Below are positions 5,203 through 5,767 of a DNA stretch of 5,767 nt, piece after piece. The DNA comes from an uncultured Angelakisella sp. (GTDB lineage Bacteria; Bacillota; Clostridia; Oscillospirales; Ruminococcaceae): positions 1 through 5,767 of the forward strand of contig CANOCD010000087.1 of assembly GCA_947564495.1 (NCBI GenBank). Direction: 5' to 3'. Position 1 is the stretch's first letter; every line of letters starts with the position of its first letter. The notes under the pieces were generated by a model. That model did not search any database and was not told the DNA's origin. It saw only the letters and a list, made by a program, of their open reading frames with translations. The position numbers and the translations under genes were made by a program.

Positions 5203-5767
5203 ATGCTGACCATCGAAAAGGTGAACAAGGTCTTTAACAAGGGGACCATCAACGAAAAGCGGGCCATCAACGACCTCTCCCTCCATCTGGACCCGGGGGA
5301 TTTCGTCACCATCATCGGGGGCAACGGGGCGGGAAAATCCACCATGCTCAACCTGGTCTCCGGCACCCTGGAGGCGGACAGCGGCTCCATCCGCCTGGAC
5401 GGGGTGGAGCTCTGCTCCCTGCCGGAACACGTCCGGGCCCGCTTTTTGGGCCGGGTGTTCCAGGACCCCATGATGGGCACCGCCGCCGACATGGGCATTG
5501 AAGAGAACCTGGCCATGGCCTTCCGCCGGGGGAAGAAGCGGGGCCTTGGCTGGGGCATCACCGCCGCCGAGCGGGAGGAGTACCGCCGCCGCCTGGCCTC
5601 TCTGGGCCTGGGCCTGGAGGACCGGATGAAGTCCAAGGTGGGCCTTCTCTCCGGGGGGCAGCGGCAAGCCCTCACCCTCCTCATGGCCACCCTGCAAAAG
5701 CCCAAGCTCCTCCTCCTGGACGAGCACACCGCCGCCCTGGACCCCAAGACCGCCGCCAAGGTGCTGG
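5203..5767 (+). CDS. ABC transporter ATP-binding protein, TrpZ-like (3' end outside the window)
   Basis: This cytoplasmic ATPase energises the importer formed with the two preceding genes. The visible 188 codons contain all the main nucleotide-binding motifs: Walker A GGNGAGKST (39-47), Q-loop VFQDP (Gln87), signature LSGGQRQ (149-155), Walker B LLLLDE (169-174) with catalytic Glu174, and D-loop ALD (178-180). The phrase LLLLDEHTAALDPKTA is typical of ATPases paired with ABC_sub_bind lipoproteins, as is the IEENLAMAFRRGKKRG region (99-114). The ATG at 5203 follows AGGAGG (5190-5195) by seven bases and the permease stop by 16. The H-loop histidine and C-terminal part lie beyond the edge; the truncation is due to the window, not to mutation. 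Full-length relatives are usually about 250-265 residues. Confidence 0.95.
   Translation, partial: MLTIEKVNKVFNKGTINEKRAINDLSLHLDPGDFVTIIGGNGAGKSTMLNLVSGTLEADSGSIRLDGVELCSLPEHVRARFLGRVFQDPMMGTAADMGIEENLAMAFRRGKKRGLGWGITAAEREEYRRRLASLGLGLEDRMKSKVGLLSGGQRQALTLLMATLQKPKLLLLDEHTAALDPKTAAKVL

Noticed and set aside
3912..5759. 615-codon open frame on the minus strand opposite the permease and ATPase
   Set aside because: The product is low-complexity Arg/Pro/Gly/Asp/His-rich and antisense to two clear ABC transporter genes. It is a codon-bias shadow.

Overview
The window is GC-rich DNA from a flagellated Gram-positive-type bacterium, most likely a high-GC member of the Clostridia (an Oscillospiraceae-like gut anaerobe would fit). 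The grounds are the clostridial/bacillar gene order flgM-flgN-like-flgK-(flgL), strong AGGAGG-type ribosome binding sites with several TTG/GTG starts, a LAAC lipoprotein signal, and a Firmicutes-type 'TrpXYZ-like' ABC transporter. The genus is an inference from style, not something the sequence proves.

The left part (about 1-2409, minus strand) is a tightly packed late flagellar operon read right to left: flgM (anti-sigma-28), a FlgN-like export chaperone, flgK (hook-filament junction protein) and then, after a 25-base gap, a few bases of what is probably flgL. Gaps are 10 to 25 bases, so the genes are probably co-transcribed. FlgM restrains sigma-28, the FlgN-like protein would hold FlgK/FlgL for export, and FlgK/FlgL join hook to filament.

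The middle (about 2410-2949) is a roughly 540-base divergent intergenic region with noticeably more A+T than its neighbours. On the plus strand it holds a near-consensus sigma-A promoter (TTGAAA-16-TATAAT). Next comes a well-placed AGGAGGT site and a 28-codon small ORF whose first ~18 residues look like the N-terminus of a HicB-like protein, probably a remnant. Further on is a second, weaker promoter with a perfect 10-base palindrome in its spacer. The last stretch is a structured leader with an 8-base periodic AAAGCGGn repeat, just before the transporter operon. I could not find a convincing flgM promoter.

The right part (2950-5767, plus strand) is an ABC importer operon of the ABC_sub_bind / BPD_transp_2 type: a substrate-binding lipoprotein, a membrane permease with an unusual C-terminal extension, and an ATPase cut off by the window end. 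This set resembles the tryptophan/tyrosine importer TrpXYZ of streptococci, but the substrate cannot be fixed from sequence alone. A 15-bp hairpin between the binding protein and the permease probably helps make more binding protein than permease.

The most interesting parts are non-coding or small: the promoter-driven truncated HicB-like ORF, the octamer repeat and palindrome in the transporter leader, and the permease extension. I see no convincing evidence of a wholly new multi-gene system here.
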